Source of the DNA: Paenibacillus contaminans
GTDB lineage: Bacteria > Bacillota > Bacilli > Paenibacillales > NBRC-103111
Assembly: GCF_003285015.1 (NCBI RefSeq)
Contig: NZ_QMFB01000027.1
Span: 1 to 64,000 of the forward strand
Direction of reading: 5' to 3'
DNA: 64,000 nucleotides
Shown here piece after piece: positions 25,300 to 33,601 of this stretch. A program made the position numbers and the translations under genes. The notes beneath the pieces were generated by a model. The model had not been told where the DNA came from. It made no database searches and was given only the letters and a program-made list of their open reading frames with translations. How positions within the stretch are numbered: the first letter of the stretch is position 1; each line of letters opens with the position of its first letter.

Positions 25300-26172
25300 T
25301 CAGCCAAACTCCCGATGCAGCTCTTGCAGCTTGAGCATACCGTAGTTTTGACATATGCGATTGAGCTCGTCCCGAACTTCCATTAGAGCGAAACCTAACA
25401 AATTTTGACCTCTCCATTCCAATGGATTATCGATTTTCTCGTCATCCGCGGACATGCAAATTCCCCATATTTTATCGTACGGACTGGGTTCCACTAGTAT
25501 TTTGTCATCTGTCTGCAGCAGAAATTGCATGAGCTCCTCATTCTGCAGAAACTTGGCAAAATTGCCTTTCAGCACGACGGAGTATCGTTTCCCCGCCCAT
25601 TTGTCCCCATCAAAGCCGCGTACTTTCCTGCCCAGCTCCTTGATTTCTTTCGGATTATCGCTCTTCAATATCTTCTCCAGCATCTCTTCGTCATCAAAAA
25701 GCCGGGCCTTCTCCGCCATCATGTATTGCTCCATGCAGCAGTAAGTATACATCTCATCGTCAAAATCCGCTTTCCACCACTGGCTCATGCAAGTTTTTGT
25801 AATAGAGTCGTCTCCGCTTGGCTGATGCCCCCAGAAATAAAGATACTTAGCTTTTTTGCCTTTCCGGAAATTCTCCTGTACCCCTTCTAAAGAATAAGCA
25901 GGCTTTCCATCCGCATGCCAAAGAAGATCGCCATCTTCGTCATAAAGATCTTCATCGGCATACTCTTCTTCGTACCAGCCAAGCCAGCCTTTCGGGGCGG
26001 GAAATCGTTGACGAAACGTATTTCGCTCCTCGACGGTTAGAGCGGAAAACCATTTTCCGAAATGCATGACATAATGCTCGCCATACCCCATTCGCCAGCC
26101 GATGCTGTATCTACTTATGTGCGGGTACATCAGCCACAGAGGCGCCATCGGATTCCCGATATCATATGCCAT
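25300..26172 (-). CDS. NADAR-domain protein (YbiA-like) with N-terminal extension
   Basis: A 290-residue protein. From about residue 108 it has the NADAR/YbiA signature: KYLYFWGHQPS, QWWKADF, then EQYMMAEKARLF (containing the catalytic glutamate), ILKSDNPKEIKELGRKVRGF, and NLLGFALMEVRDEL. NADAR proteins are N-glycosidases: YbiA cleaves damaged riboflavin intermediates, and others remove ADP-ribose from guanine bases. The first 100 residues (WRMGYGEHYVMHFGKWFSAL...) are an extension of unknown role seen in some Firmicutes versions. The gene lies 114 bp downstream of the sigma/ABC operon but with its own spacing, so cotranscription is uncertain. Confidence 0.85.
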   Translation of the reverse strand: MAYDIGNPMAPLWLMYPHISRYSIGWRMGYGEHYVMHFGKWFSALTVEERNTFRQRFPAPKGWLGWYEEEYADEDLYDEDGDLLWHADGKPAYSLEGVQENFRKGKKAKYLYFWGHQPSGDDSITKTCMSQWWKADFDDEMYTYCCMEQYMMAEKARLFDDEEMLEKILKSDNPKEIKELGRKVRGFDGDKWAGKRYSVVLKGNFAKFLQNEELMQFLLQTDDKILVEPSPYDKIWGICMSADDEKIDNPLEWRGQNLLGFALMEVRDELNRICQNYGMLKLQELHREFG

Positions 26173-26285
26173 TCAAGTGTTCCCCCAAATCCCAAAATTG
26201 TTTTCCCTCATCTTGATATTCTACTATAAACATACGCCATCAATAGCGAAATGTCTCTTACGGCTGCACGGTTCCCGATTCAGAA

Positions 26286-26996
26286 TCACTCCTCAAACCG
26301 ACCCACAACCTTCCCGGCCTCATCCGCCCCGCCATAAAAACGAGTCGTCCCGTCTTCCAGGTACAACAAGCTGTTGGTTGCCGACTGCTCCATTTCTTCC
26401 AGCAGATGCGTACTCATAATAATCACGCTATGAAATGCCAGTCTGTTGATCGCGCTTTTGAAAAATAACTTCTCTTGGTTGTCCAGCCCTTCAAACGGTT
26501 CATCCAGTATGCAAATCCGGGGCTGGTTGATGAGCGCTTGGATCAAGCCTATTTTCTGCAATTGTCCTCCGGAGAGCGTCCGCAGTTTTCTCGCTCTAAG
26601 CTCATACAAGCCGCTTTCCTTGACCCACTTCTCGATTGTCGATTTTACCAGGCTGCGAGGAATGCCTTTATGAAAAGCCATGTAAGTTAAGTATCTTTCT
26701 ATCGTCATATCCGAATGGCCGGTAAAATGCTGAGGCATAAAGCCGATCATCGATCTGACTTCCTCGACGCTTAGCTGCTTGCGGTACAGACCCGTTCGTT
26801 CGTCTTTGACCAGCCTCGTATATTCAATTTCACCTTGATCCGGCGATATCGCAGTGGCGATGAGCTTTAAGAGCGAGCTTTTGCCCGCTCCGTTTTTTCC
26901 GATGACATACGTAATTCCCGTTGTGAACGTACAAGTCGCATCGCTTATGTTTCCTTTCAAATACTCCACGTTGTTCAAAACGATCCTTACGCTCAT
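26286..26996 (-). CDS. ABC transporter ATP-binding protein (second of operon)
   Basis: A 236-residue ATPase with Walker A GKNGAGKSS, signature LSGGQLQKIG, Walker B ICILDEPFEGL and the H-loop STHLLEEM. It belongs to the ABC-2/antibiotic-export class. The start codon overlaps the stop of the upstream membrane protein gene by 4 nt, so they are translationally coupled; that membrane protein is its probable partner. Last gene of the ECF-sigma operon. Confidence 0.93.
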   Translation of the reverse strand: MSVRIVLNNVEYLKGNISDATCTFTTGITYVIGKNGAGKSSLLKLIATAISPDQGEIEYTRLVKDERTGLYRKQLSVEEVRSMIGFMPQHFTGHSDMTIERYLTYMAFHKGIPRSLVKSTIEKWVKESGLYELRARKLRTLSGGQLQKIGLIQALINQPRICILDEPFEGLDNQEKLFFKSAINRLAFHSVIIMSTHLLEEMEQSATNSLLYLEDGTTRFYGGADEAGKVVGRFEE

Positions 26997-27796
26997 TGGA
27001 GATCCCTCTTTAGGTTATTCTTCAAAAGCACGCTGCATAACAGCAAACCGGCAAGCCCTGCCATGCCGACAGTCATCCCTATAACATGTTCATTCCAAGG
27101 CAACTGAAACATGGAGAGCGTTTTGCCGCCCCGGTCAAGCAGCATTTGACTAAGCCAAACGAACAGCGTGACCATAACGCCCGCCCTATGTCCGAGCCAC
27201 ATGGCGCATGTAAACCCGATTGTCCCGAAGAAGAAAATAGGCATAAAGGAGCCCAGCACATACGAAAACGAGCTTTCTCCCCCTAGAATCAAGAAACTCA
27301 AAGGCAGCGTAATCGCAACCTGCAAAGCCATAACGATGATAAAACGGGCGAACATTTGATGAGTCAAGGAGTAATAGCTTAGCACTTCTACGATGTCGTT
27401 CCCTTTGTTTCTCGAGCGGAATGCATAACCCATCACGGCGATCATGACGAGCGAGCCGCCTTTCATCCACGCCAAAAGACCGCTCATCTCATTTCCCGTA
27501 CCCGCGTTAATCATTACGGATAAGAGCAGCATGACGATTCCCGTCAGCAGCCAGCTTCTCAACCCGTAAAAATTCCACTGCGCCAAAAACAAACCGGCCA
27601 GCTTCGAAGCGTCGGATTGCGCCGATTGGGCCGCCTCCAGCTCAGCGCGTAAATCGGCCGGCTTCGTTTCCTCCGTCTCTTTGATCCTCGCAAGCAGCCG
27701 AAACGTCTGCTCCGTCGTCGGTTCGGGGGACGTATAACGTTCGAACCGGTTTTTCCATTGTTTTTCTAAACGCGACAGCTCTTGATCCTCACTCAT
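26993..27796 (-). CDS. Membrane protein, possible permease or anti-sigma partner
   Basis: 267 residues: a charged cytoplasmic N-terminus of about 80 residues (LSRLEKQWKNRFERY...) followed by six or so membrane segments. It overlaps the sigma factor gene by 8 nt upstream and the ATPase gene by 4 nt downstream. Two roles fit: the membrane subunit for the coupled ATPase, or an anti-sigma factor in which the N-terminal region holds the sigma factor, as is usual for the gene after an ECF sigma. It may be both. No family motif settles this. Confidence 0.75.
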   Translation of the reverse strand: MSEDQELSRLEKQWKNRFERYTSPEPTTEQTFRLLARIKETEETKPADLRAELEAAQSAQSDASKLAGLFLAQWNFYGLRSWLLTGIVMLLLSVMINAGTGNEMSGLLAWMKGGSLVMIAVMGYAFRSRNKGNDIVEVLSYYSLTHQMFARFIIVMALQVAITLPLSFLILGGESSFSYVLGSFMPIFFFGTIGFTCAMWLGHRAGVMVTLFVWLSQMLLDRGGKTLSMFQLPWNEHVIGMTVGMAGLAGLLLCSVLLKNNLKRDLQ

Positions 27797-28340
27797 TTGC
27801 CCCCGCCCCTTTACGATCGTCTTCTATCAGTATGCCTTCCAAGTACTTCAGCCCGCGTGCCATGCGGCCTTTAACGGTGTTAACCGGAATGTCCAGGGTC
27901 AGCGCGATCTCGGCATATTTCAAATCCTGATAAAACCGCAAATAAAGGACGGACCGGTATTCGAACGATAATTGATTCAACGATTCGATCATCCACTTCC
28001 GTTCAACCTGGCGGTCGATAATCGAATGGACTTCCGCCATCCGCTCTTCGCCTTTATCCGTAACATGCTCCCGCTGCGTGGAGGCTTTCCTCCAATAATC
28101 TTTGCAACTGTTCGTAGCTATTTTGTACATCCATGGCTTGAACTGGTCGGGAACGTAACCTTTTTTGCCCTGCTGATAGATTTTAAGAAAAGTTTCTTGA
28201 ACGATGTCTTCCGCCAGCTTCTCGTCCTGCAGCAATCGATAGGCATAACCGTACAAAAGCTTATGATACCGGAAAACGAGCGTATCCAGAGCCGAGTCAT
28301 TGCCGAACGACAGCTGTCTCATGTAGTCTTCATCTTGCAT
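27789..28340 (-). CDS. ECF-type RNA polymerase sigma factor
   Basis: 183 residues with region 2 (HKLLYGYAYRLLQDEKLAEDIVQETFLKIY) split here as YAYRLLQDEKLAEDIVQETF, and region 4 (LNQLSFEYRSVLYLRFYQ, then YAEIALTLDIPVNTVKGRM). It directs transcription of an envelope-stress or self-regulated regulon. It is embedded in an operon of ABC export genes, like sigY of B. subtilis, and an ECF-type promoter (TGTAAC-N17-CGTGTT) lies at the head of the same operon, suggesting autoregulation. The gene overlaps the following membrane protein gene by 8 nt. Confidence 0.92.
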   Translation of the reverse strand: MQDEDYMRQLSFGNDSALDTLVFRYHKLLYGYAYRLLQDEKLAEDIVQETFLKIYQQGKKGYVPDQFKPWMYKIATNSCKDYWRKASTQREHVTDKGEERMAEVHSIIDRQVERKWMIESLNQLSFEYRSVLYLRFYQDLKYAEIALTLDIPVNTVKGRMARGLKYLEGILIEDDRKGAGANE

Positions 28341-28367
28341 TTCAGCAACCCCATTTCTCCGCCATAC

Positions 28368-29045
28368 TCAATCTGTCTTCCGGTTAACATACACAATGGC
28401 TAGCACCGTCGAAAGCAACCCCAGACCGATATAAAATAGCCGGTTATAAAGGATCCAAGGCTCGGTTCCGGCAAGCAGGCTTCCGTTCAAGTACGCATAA
28501 ACGATCTGCAGCTCCAACAAAGCTGGGCTGGCATGCTGCAATAACGCGCCGCCATTTAATGATAGTATCCATAAAACCAATCCCGCAAATAATCCGCCGA
28601 GAGAATGTTTTCCAACTACGACGGCAAGCACTACGGCTCCGCCGATCCCTATATACACCGGAATAGTAAACAATAGACTCTTCCATACCAAACCGCCGGC
28701 AATCGGCGTCAACCCGATCGTCACCAAGCACAATAAACCGGCAAAAAGTATCAACGACAGCAGTGCTCTTTCCGCAATGAGCTTCCACCTGGCAATCGGG
28801 TACGTGATCAGCTGTCCGATAAATTTCGAATCGAAATCGATGGAGAAACACCACTGCAAAATAAACACATACAACAGCACCGCTGCTTTTTCATAGAACA
28901 TACCGGTTAAGGAATCGATTCTGTACGATAGCCAGATGCAGGATACATACGCCGCCACTGGGAACAGCACCATCAGGATCACGGCAGGAAACGACCTAAA
29001 CCAAAGCTTCAGCCAAAGTCTCAGTCTAATCGCGAACCCGTTCAT
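28368..29045 (-). CDS. ABC-2 type membrane subunit
   Basis: 225 residues with six predicted membrane segments (for example FPAVILMVLFPVAAYVSCIW and WKSLLFTIPVYIGIGGAVVL). It overlaps the large permease gene upstream by 4 nt, the pattern of translational coupling. It probably forms the channel with the large permease and the first ATPase. No family beyond ABC-2-like can be given. Confidence 0.8.
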   Translation of the reverse strand: MNGFAIRLRLWLKLWFRSFPAVILMVLFPVAAYVSCIWLSYRIDSLTGMFYEKAAVLLYVFILQWCFSIDFDSKFIGQLITYPIARWKLIAERALLSLILFAGLLCLVTIGLTPIAGGLVWKSLLFTIPVYIGIGGAVVLAVVVGKHSLGGLFAGLVLWILSLNGGALLQHASPALLELQIVYAYLNGSLLAGTEPWILYNRLFYIGLGLLSTVLAIVYVNRKTD

Positions 29046-31168
29046 CGCTTTGCTTCTCCTTCATAGCTTTTCAAAGCAGTCTCCAGGTTAAATTCAGCCT
29101 TATCTTTAAGCCCATCGTATTGGGAGAACACATAGTTAACAGCTTTAAGGAATTGCTCTCCGCTGTTTTCCTCAAACCGATTTAGCATCTCTATCCGATT
29201 AGCCGCTTCAGCAGGCAATTGTGACCGCCAATCATGCGCATACCAGTCGCCGAATCGATCGAAGCCCTTGTCCAACTGAAAATGCTTCATCAGTCCCCAT
29301 GTTATTGCGCTCTGAAGAATATGCACATCTTCGCCTAATGAAGGGTTATCGTGGATAAGATCGGTTGCTAAAGCATAAACCATCACTGAGGGATCCGCAT
29401 ATTTGATGTCATAAAAGTCCCAAGCGGCAAACTCCAGGCTGGGCGTAAATTGCGCCATTTTGCTGTGATCGCTGCCCAAAATATAAATGACCTTCGGCGC
29501 CATGCCAACGCCCAGCCACTCCTCGATATAGTCCCAATACTTGAGATACATTTCGGTTGTTTTCCTTGCGCCGACCAAAACCTCGGGATGCCCTACCACT
29601 CGAGTCTGATCGACCGTTACTTCCTGCAAATTTCCTCCGACGAGCGACAAGCCGTACCGGGACGTTCCTTTGTAGGAGCCGTCCGGTTCGCGCGGTATCG
29701 TAAGAGCCATCGGGACGCCGTCTTCTTGACCCTTGATCGTAACGGTAAATGCAGTCGGGCTGTCTTCAACCAGTCCGCCGTTTTTGAGTTCGAATTGTAC
29801 ATAGGTAGGATCCATTCCGCGCACACTTCCGGCTAATGCACGTTCGCCGATTAACGGATACCAGCTGGCCTCTTTGGGGAGGTAAACCCGGCCGGATTCG
29901 ATAAAAGAATGCGCCAGCAAGCCGTCGGAACGATACTGCTTCATATCCCCCTCGTAATTCAGGTTCAAATCGAACCGTTCATTCGGTTGAATGCCGTTAG
30001 GGAAACGGATTCGGATGAAGTCCTTTTCCCGGGAACAAGTCATTTCCACGCTGCCCGAGCATTCCGTTACGGCTAACCGGTGATGCAAAGTAAGCGAAAC
30101 ATCGTTAACCGGCACATCCCCGTTATACGCGATCGATAACCGGCTGTCGGCCTCAATCCGGTTGTCGGACGGAAACAACACGTTTAAATCCGTACGGTCT
30201 ATTGCAAAAGGATAGTTCGGACGCTCCCCTTGAGTGCTTGTGCGCAAGAACGCGAACTCTTCCTCCCGGCTTGCAAACAAGTATTGCTCGCCCGTTTCGA
30301 TATATTGCTCAAGCGCGCTGTCATATTGCGAATACCGGATTCCGCTAATCACGACCGCGGGTATCACTAGAATGACCGCCAATGTCATCGATATGCGCTT
30401 CTCGATTTTTAGCCTGCGGTGAGGGTGAAACAGCAGCAGCGCAGCGAGTATGACAATAACACCTAACAAAAATACGGCCAGTTGGTGGAGCATTGCGCCG
30501 TCGAAAACGCCGTTGATCCCCCAGATGCTTTGATAAGGAGTAGCGATATACATGGAATCGTACGGTGTCGCCAGATTCAGCCTCGGATTGACGTAAGCAA
30601 AGCCGTAGCTGTTAGCTTGAAGCAAGAAGACGGCTCCCAGCAAGGCCGGAATGCAGATGTAGGAAAGCGTATTTTTCATCCAAATACCGAACAGAAAGCC
30701 GATCGATACGAGCAGGAAGTAAGCTCCCTCCACTTGCACGAAAACATACATCAGGTTTTGGAGCCGCTCCTCCGCTCCCATACTGCCGCTTAGAAACCAG
30801 ATCCCCTGAACCAGCAGCGTCATAGCCGTGAGGCCAAAACCGTATGTCTGAGCGGCCAGCCATTTCCCGGCGATCCATGCCGTATTTTTCACCTTGTAGG
30901 TGACTGCCAAATATTCGAATTCGCTTTCGCGATCCTTCCCCGCCATATAGACGGCGAATAAGCCCACTACTAGCAGGTTCACCATCAAGATCCATTGAAA
31001 GTTTCCGTAGAAAACGGCGGCGATTTCCTCATAATGAACCGGTTCGCTCTCGTACATGCAAATAACGTATCCCCAGCAAATCAACTGGATGGCCAAAGGG
31101 AGCGCCAAATAAGGGTTCCTGCATAACAAACGCATTTCATTGCGATAAACGAGTTTGATCATGCTCAT
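29042..31168 (-). CDS. Large ABC-2 permease with M1-peptidase-like extracellular domain
   Basis: 708 residues. The N-terminal 270 residues form six to seven membrane segments. From about residue 280 an extracellular part resembles the N-terminal sandwich of M1 aminopeptidases (RTDLNVLFPSDNRIEADSRL, LTLHHRL, EASWYPLIGERAL). In intact relatives a zinc HExxH motif follows; here the corresponding part (ATDLIHDNPSLG) lacks it, so it is likely a binding rather than a peptidase domain. Such proteins are partners of antibiotic-type ATPases. The gene overlaps both neighbours by 4 nt. Confidence 0.8.
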   Translation of the reverse strand: MSMIKLVYRNEMRLLCRNPYLALPLAIQLICWGYVICMYESEPVHYEEIAAVFYGNFQWILMVNLLVVGLFAVYMAGKDRESEFEYLAVTYKVKNTAWIAGKWLAAQTYGFGLTAMTLLVQGIWFLSGSMGAEERLQNLMYVFVQVEGAYFLLVSIGFLFGIWMKNTLSYICIPALLGAVFLLQANSYGFAYVNPRLNLATPYDSMYIATPYQSIWGINGVFDGAMLHQLAVFLLGVIVILAALLLFHPHRRLKIEKRISMTLAVILVIPAVVISGIRYSQYDSALEQYIETGEQYLFASREEEFAFLRTSTQGERPNYPFAIDRTDLNVLFPSDNRIEADSRLSIAYNGDVPVNDVSLTLHHRLAVTECSGSVEMTCSREKDFIRIRFPNGIQPNERFDLNLNYEGDMKQYRSDGLLAHSFIESGRVYLPKEASWYPLIGERALAGSVRGMDPTYVQFELKNGGLVEDSPTAFTVTIKGQEDGVPMALTIPREPDGSYKGTSRYGLSLVGGNLQEVTVDQTRVVGHPEVLVGARKTTEMYLKYWDYIEEWLGVGMAPKVIYILGSDHSKMAQFTPSLEFAAWDFYDIKYADPSVMVYALATDLIHDNPSLGEDVHILQSAITWGLMKHFQLDKGFDRFGDWYAHDWRSQLPAEAANRIEMLNRFEENSGEQFLKAVNYVFSQYDGLKDKAEFNLETALKSYEGEAKR

Positions 31169-32040
31169 GCCGTCACCCCATTGATGACCGCCATATATCC
31201 GTCTTCAATCGTCGGCTGCACGGCCGTGGCATGGACATGCGGGGGTTCTTTCGCTATCACCCGGAAGACGGCATGGTTCATTTCCCTTCGGCTGGAAATG
31301 ATCGCATATTCTTTTTCCGCCTTGTCATAGTTGGCGTACGGCACCTGAAGCTCCCAAATGCAGCCTGCTGCTTTTTGCGCCAGACCGGCGGTTGTGCCTT
31401 GGTATAACACTTGCCCTTTATTGAGGACTGCCGCTTTCTCGCAGCTGGATTCGATATCGCTGATGATGTGGGTGGATAAGATGATGGTATGGTCTTTGCT
31501 CAGCTTTTCGATCACATTGCGGAAGCGAATGCGCTCGGACGGATCGAGTCCCGCAGTCGGCTCGTCCAGCATGATGAATTTGGGCTTTCCGAGCAGCGCT
31601 TGCGCGATCCCGAGCCGTCTCGTCATGCCGCCCGAGAAGCTTTTGATTTTTTTGTCGGCATGCGGCAGCAGGTTGACCTCGTCCAGCAGCCGCTCCACTT
31701 GTTCGGACCGTTCGCGGTGATTCGTCAGCCCCTTCATCGATCCTGCATAGTGCAAAAATTCTCTGCCCGTAAATTGCGGAGGCGCATGAAAATGCTGCGG
31801 CAAATAGCCGAGCAATCCCCGAACCTTGTCTCCTTGCTTGGCCAAATCTAAATCATAAATCGTCACTTGCCCTTCTTCATAGGGAAGGATCGTACTAAGG
31901 ATTTTCATCAGCGTCGTTTTGCCGGCGCCATTAGGCCCTAGCAGACCGAATAACCCCGTCTCGATTTGCAGATGAATATCCGATAACGCCGGTACGCTTC
32001 GATACGCTTTGTTTAATCCGTCTATTTTGACCATGCACAT
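31165..32040 (-). CDS. ABC transporter ATP-binding protein (first of operon)
   Basis: 291 residues with Walker A GPNGAGKTT, signature SFSGGMTRRLG, Walker B FIMLDEPTAGL and H-loop STHIISDI. It is a CcmA/multidrug-export type ATPase with a C-terminal extension of about 70 residues. It is the first gene of the ECF-sigma operon; an ECF-type promoter lies 35 bp upstream, and the start has GGGGAGAG 6 nt before it. A second in-frame ATG two codons on is equally possible. Confidence 0.93.
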   Translation of the reverse strand: MCMVKIDGLNKAYRSVPALSDIHLQIETGLFGLLGPNGAGKTTLMKILSTILPYEEGQVTIYDLDLAKQGDKVRGLLGYLPQHFHAPPQFTGREFLHYAGSMKGLTNHRERSEQVERLLDEVNLLPHADKKIKSFSGGMTRRLGIAQALLGKPKFIMLDEPTAGLDPSERIRFRNVIEKLSKDHTIILSTHIISDIESSCEKAAVLNKGQVLYQGTTAGLAQKAAGCIWELQVPYANYDKAEKEYAIISSRREMNHAVFRVIAKEPPHVHATAVQPTIEDGYMAVINGVTA

Positions 32041-32074
32041 AGGTTTCTCTCCCCGTGATCGATTTCCTCACCTT

Positions 32075-32103
32075 AACACGAGTAGCGGGATGAAATGGTT
32101 ACA
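32075..32103 (-). promoter_or_regulatory. ECF-type promoter of the sigma/ABC operon
   Basis: On the minus strand TGTAAC (32098-32103), a 17-bp spacer and CGTGTT (32075-32080). This has the AAC and CGT cores of ECF sigma promoters. It gives a 5' leader of about 30 nt before the first ATPase gene and fits autoregulation by the sigma factor encoded in the operon. Confidence 0.6.
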
Positions 32104-32110
32104 TATAAAC

Positions 32111-32146
32111 AAAAAAACTCAAGCCGGCCGACAGCTCGAGTTATTT
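32111..32146. terminator. Bidirectional terminator hairpin upstream of the ECF operon
   Basis: AACTCAAGC pairs with GCTCGAGTT (one mismatch), flanked by an A-run on the left and a T-rich stretch on the right. On the minus strand a seven-T run follows, so it shields the ECF promoter from read-through. Confidence 0.65.
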
Positions 32147-32225
32147 TCTCTATCAAATCCAAACGCTGGATAAGAGCATAAACAAGCATCTAAAACCGCT
32201 CATATGCTAGGGTAATAGAGGGGAG

Positions 32226-32990
32226 ATGGACAGCATGAGTTATCCGAGCGCCACCATGCAGAGCAAATGGGTGAAGACGAAATGGCTGCTAACAAGCCCA
32301 AATATGCGAAAATATATTCCTCAAACCTTGCTTTTCAGCCGAAGCAGCCTCAGCAGCATGCTTTTGCAATATTCAACGGTTTATTTCAAGCCTACCGGCG
32401 GGACGGGTGGTTTCAATATTTTTCGTATAACGAAGCTGGAGAACGGCTATCAAATCCAGCATAACTCGGTGAAAACCCGGTACGCCACATTCGACGCTCT
32501 CTACGGACAGCTGCTCAAACGCGCCAAGGCCCGCTCCTACTTGCTGCAGAAAGGCATCAAGCTTGCCGCGACGAACGGAAGGCCTTTTGACATTCGCGTC
32601 ATGGTACAAAAAACGAACAAGGGTGTCTGGGAGAGTACTGCGCTTTTCACGAAAATCGGCGTGCCGGGCAAGGTCGCGACAAACTATAACCAGGGCGGCG
32701 AGGTAAGTTATTTCCGGCAAACGCTGTCAGGTGCGGGATTCGGCAAAGCCGACATCGACCGGATTGAAGCGGAGCTAAGGCGTCTCGGAAAATCCGTCGG
32801 AAGGCTGTTCGACCGCCATAAACAAGGCTTTCGAGAACTCGGCCTCGACGTAGCCTTGGACAGCAGCGGCAGAGCCTGGATTCTTGAGGTGAATACGAGG
32901 CCTCAATTTTACCCGCTGAAGCATATGGGGGCTAAACGCATGTATCGCCGCATTATATCCTATGCCAAGCAATATGGAAGGAAGAAATAG
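32226..32990 (+). CDS. YheC/YheD-family ATP-grasp protein (spore coat-associated)
   Basis: 254 residues. ATP-grasp features: the central lysine region VYFKPTGGTGGFNIFRI, LPFD-type RPFDIRVMVQK, and the metal-binding end ELGLDVALDSSGRAWILEVNTRPQF. YheC/YheD proteins are linked to the endospore coat; the reaction is unknown, but the fold implies an ATP-dependent carboxylate ligase. The length is shorter than the B. subtilis proteins (about 360-450), because the N-terminal domain is reduced. GGGGAG lies ahead of the first ATG; a second ATG three codons on is possible. Confidence 0.85.
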   Translation: MDSMSYPSATMQSKWVKTKWLLTSPNMRKYIPQTLLFSRSSLSSMLLQYSTVYFKPTGGTGGFNIFRITKLENGYQIQHNSVKTRYATFDALYGQLLKRAKARSYLLQKGIKLAATNGRPFDIRVMVQKTNKGVWESTALFTKIGVPGKVATNYNQGGEVSYFRQTLSGAGFGKADIDRIEAELRRLGKSVGRLFDRHKQGFRELGLDVALDSSGRAWILEVNTRPQFYPLKHMGAKRMYRRIISYAKQYGRKK

Positions 32991-33001
32991 GCTCCCAGCT
33001 A

Positions 33002-33010
33002 TGCTATAAT
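33002..33010 (+). promoter_or_regulatory. Extended -10 promoter of the type I toxin (locus 2)
   Basis: TGC-TATAAT, an extended -10, lies 59 bp before the toxin ATG, the same spacing as in locus 1. Confidence 0.6.
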
Positions 33011-33051
33011 CAGAAAGCAATAGAATAGGCTTGCAAGGGCGGTCGGCTAGT

Positions 33052-33065
33052 CTCCCGGAAGGGAG
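33052..33065 (+). promoter_or_regulatory. Hairpin sequestering the toxin ribosome binding site (locus 2)
   Basis: CTCCC-GGAA-GGGAG, with the right arm forming the Shine-Dalgarno (GGGAGG) 3 nt before the start region. Same logic as locus 1 with different stem bases. Confidence 0.6.
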
Positions 33066-33068
33066 GTG

Positions 33069-33188
33069 ATGCCTGTGGAGGTTAAAGACGCTTTGACGCT
33101 CATGATCGGCTTCGGTTCGCTGCTTATCGCGCTGCTGACGTTGGTTGTGGCCATCTTCGTCGCAATTAACCGCAACACAAAGAAATAG
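33069..33188 (+). CDS. Fst/TxpA-like type I toxin peptide (holin-like), locus 2
   Basis: A 39-residue peptide (MPVEVKDALTLMIGFGSLL, then a hydrophobic core IALLTLVVAIFVAI, tail NRNTKK). It has the composition and topology of putative holin-like toxins of Bacillales. The GTG at 33075 is an alternative start. The gene has an extended -10, an RBS hairpin, a stop-codon hairpin and, about 80 bp further, a terminator. The two toxins share architecture but little sequence, so they may use separate antitoxin RNAs. Confidence 0.75.
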   Translation: MPVEVKDALTLMIGFGSLLIALLTLVVAIFVAINRNTKK

Positions 33189-33221
33189 GCCGCCCTTTCA
33201 CCGGGGAAACGACCTATTTCT
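33181..33221. terminator. Hairpin spanning the toxin stop codon (locus 2)
   Basis: AGAAATAGG pairs with CCTATTTCT and contains the TAG stop, matching the hairpin at 25080-25121 in position and not in sequence. Confidence 0.5.
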
Positions 33222-33270
33222 GGGGTAGTACCTGATTGAAGCCACCGCCCTTAAAAGCGGCTATTGCTCG

Positions 33271-33300
33271 GAGAGTCGTGTTACCAGCACGGCTCTCTTT
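33271..33300 (+). terminator. Terminator of toxin locus 2
   Basis: GAGAGTCGTG pairs with CACGGCTCTC (one wobble), followed by TTT. Confidence 0.6.
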
Positions 33301-33324
33301 GCATTGTATACTCGTTATGACTTG

Positions 33325-33330
33325 ATTATA
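33325..33330 (-). promoter_or_regulatory. Convergent promoter for the putative antitoxin RNA (locus 2)
   Basis: A minus-strand TATAAT preceded by TGG (extended -10) points back at the toxin gene. The -35 is weak. The 33331-33601 stretch holds no gene. Confidence 0.4.
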
Positions 33331-33601
33331 CCACGTGCGTATCAAGATGTTGATCGAAAATTACAGGATGTCGAATATAAATTAACCGTACATTCAACTT
33401 CCTTACTGATTTATCCTACAACACATCAGCCCTATTAATAGTTTTGACCGCCAAATATGTGATGAAAGCGCCGATTAGAAAAAACAAGATAGAATATTCA
33501 TGTACTATTATGTATATTTATACTGTATTATTATGTATTGCCGTTAGGCTTGCAAGATGAGCTATGTAAATCAGAAAGCCTGTTAGGGAAGGTGATAAAA
33601 G

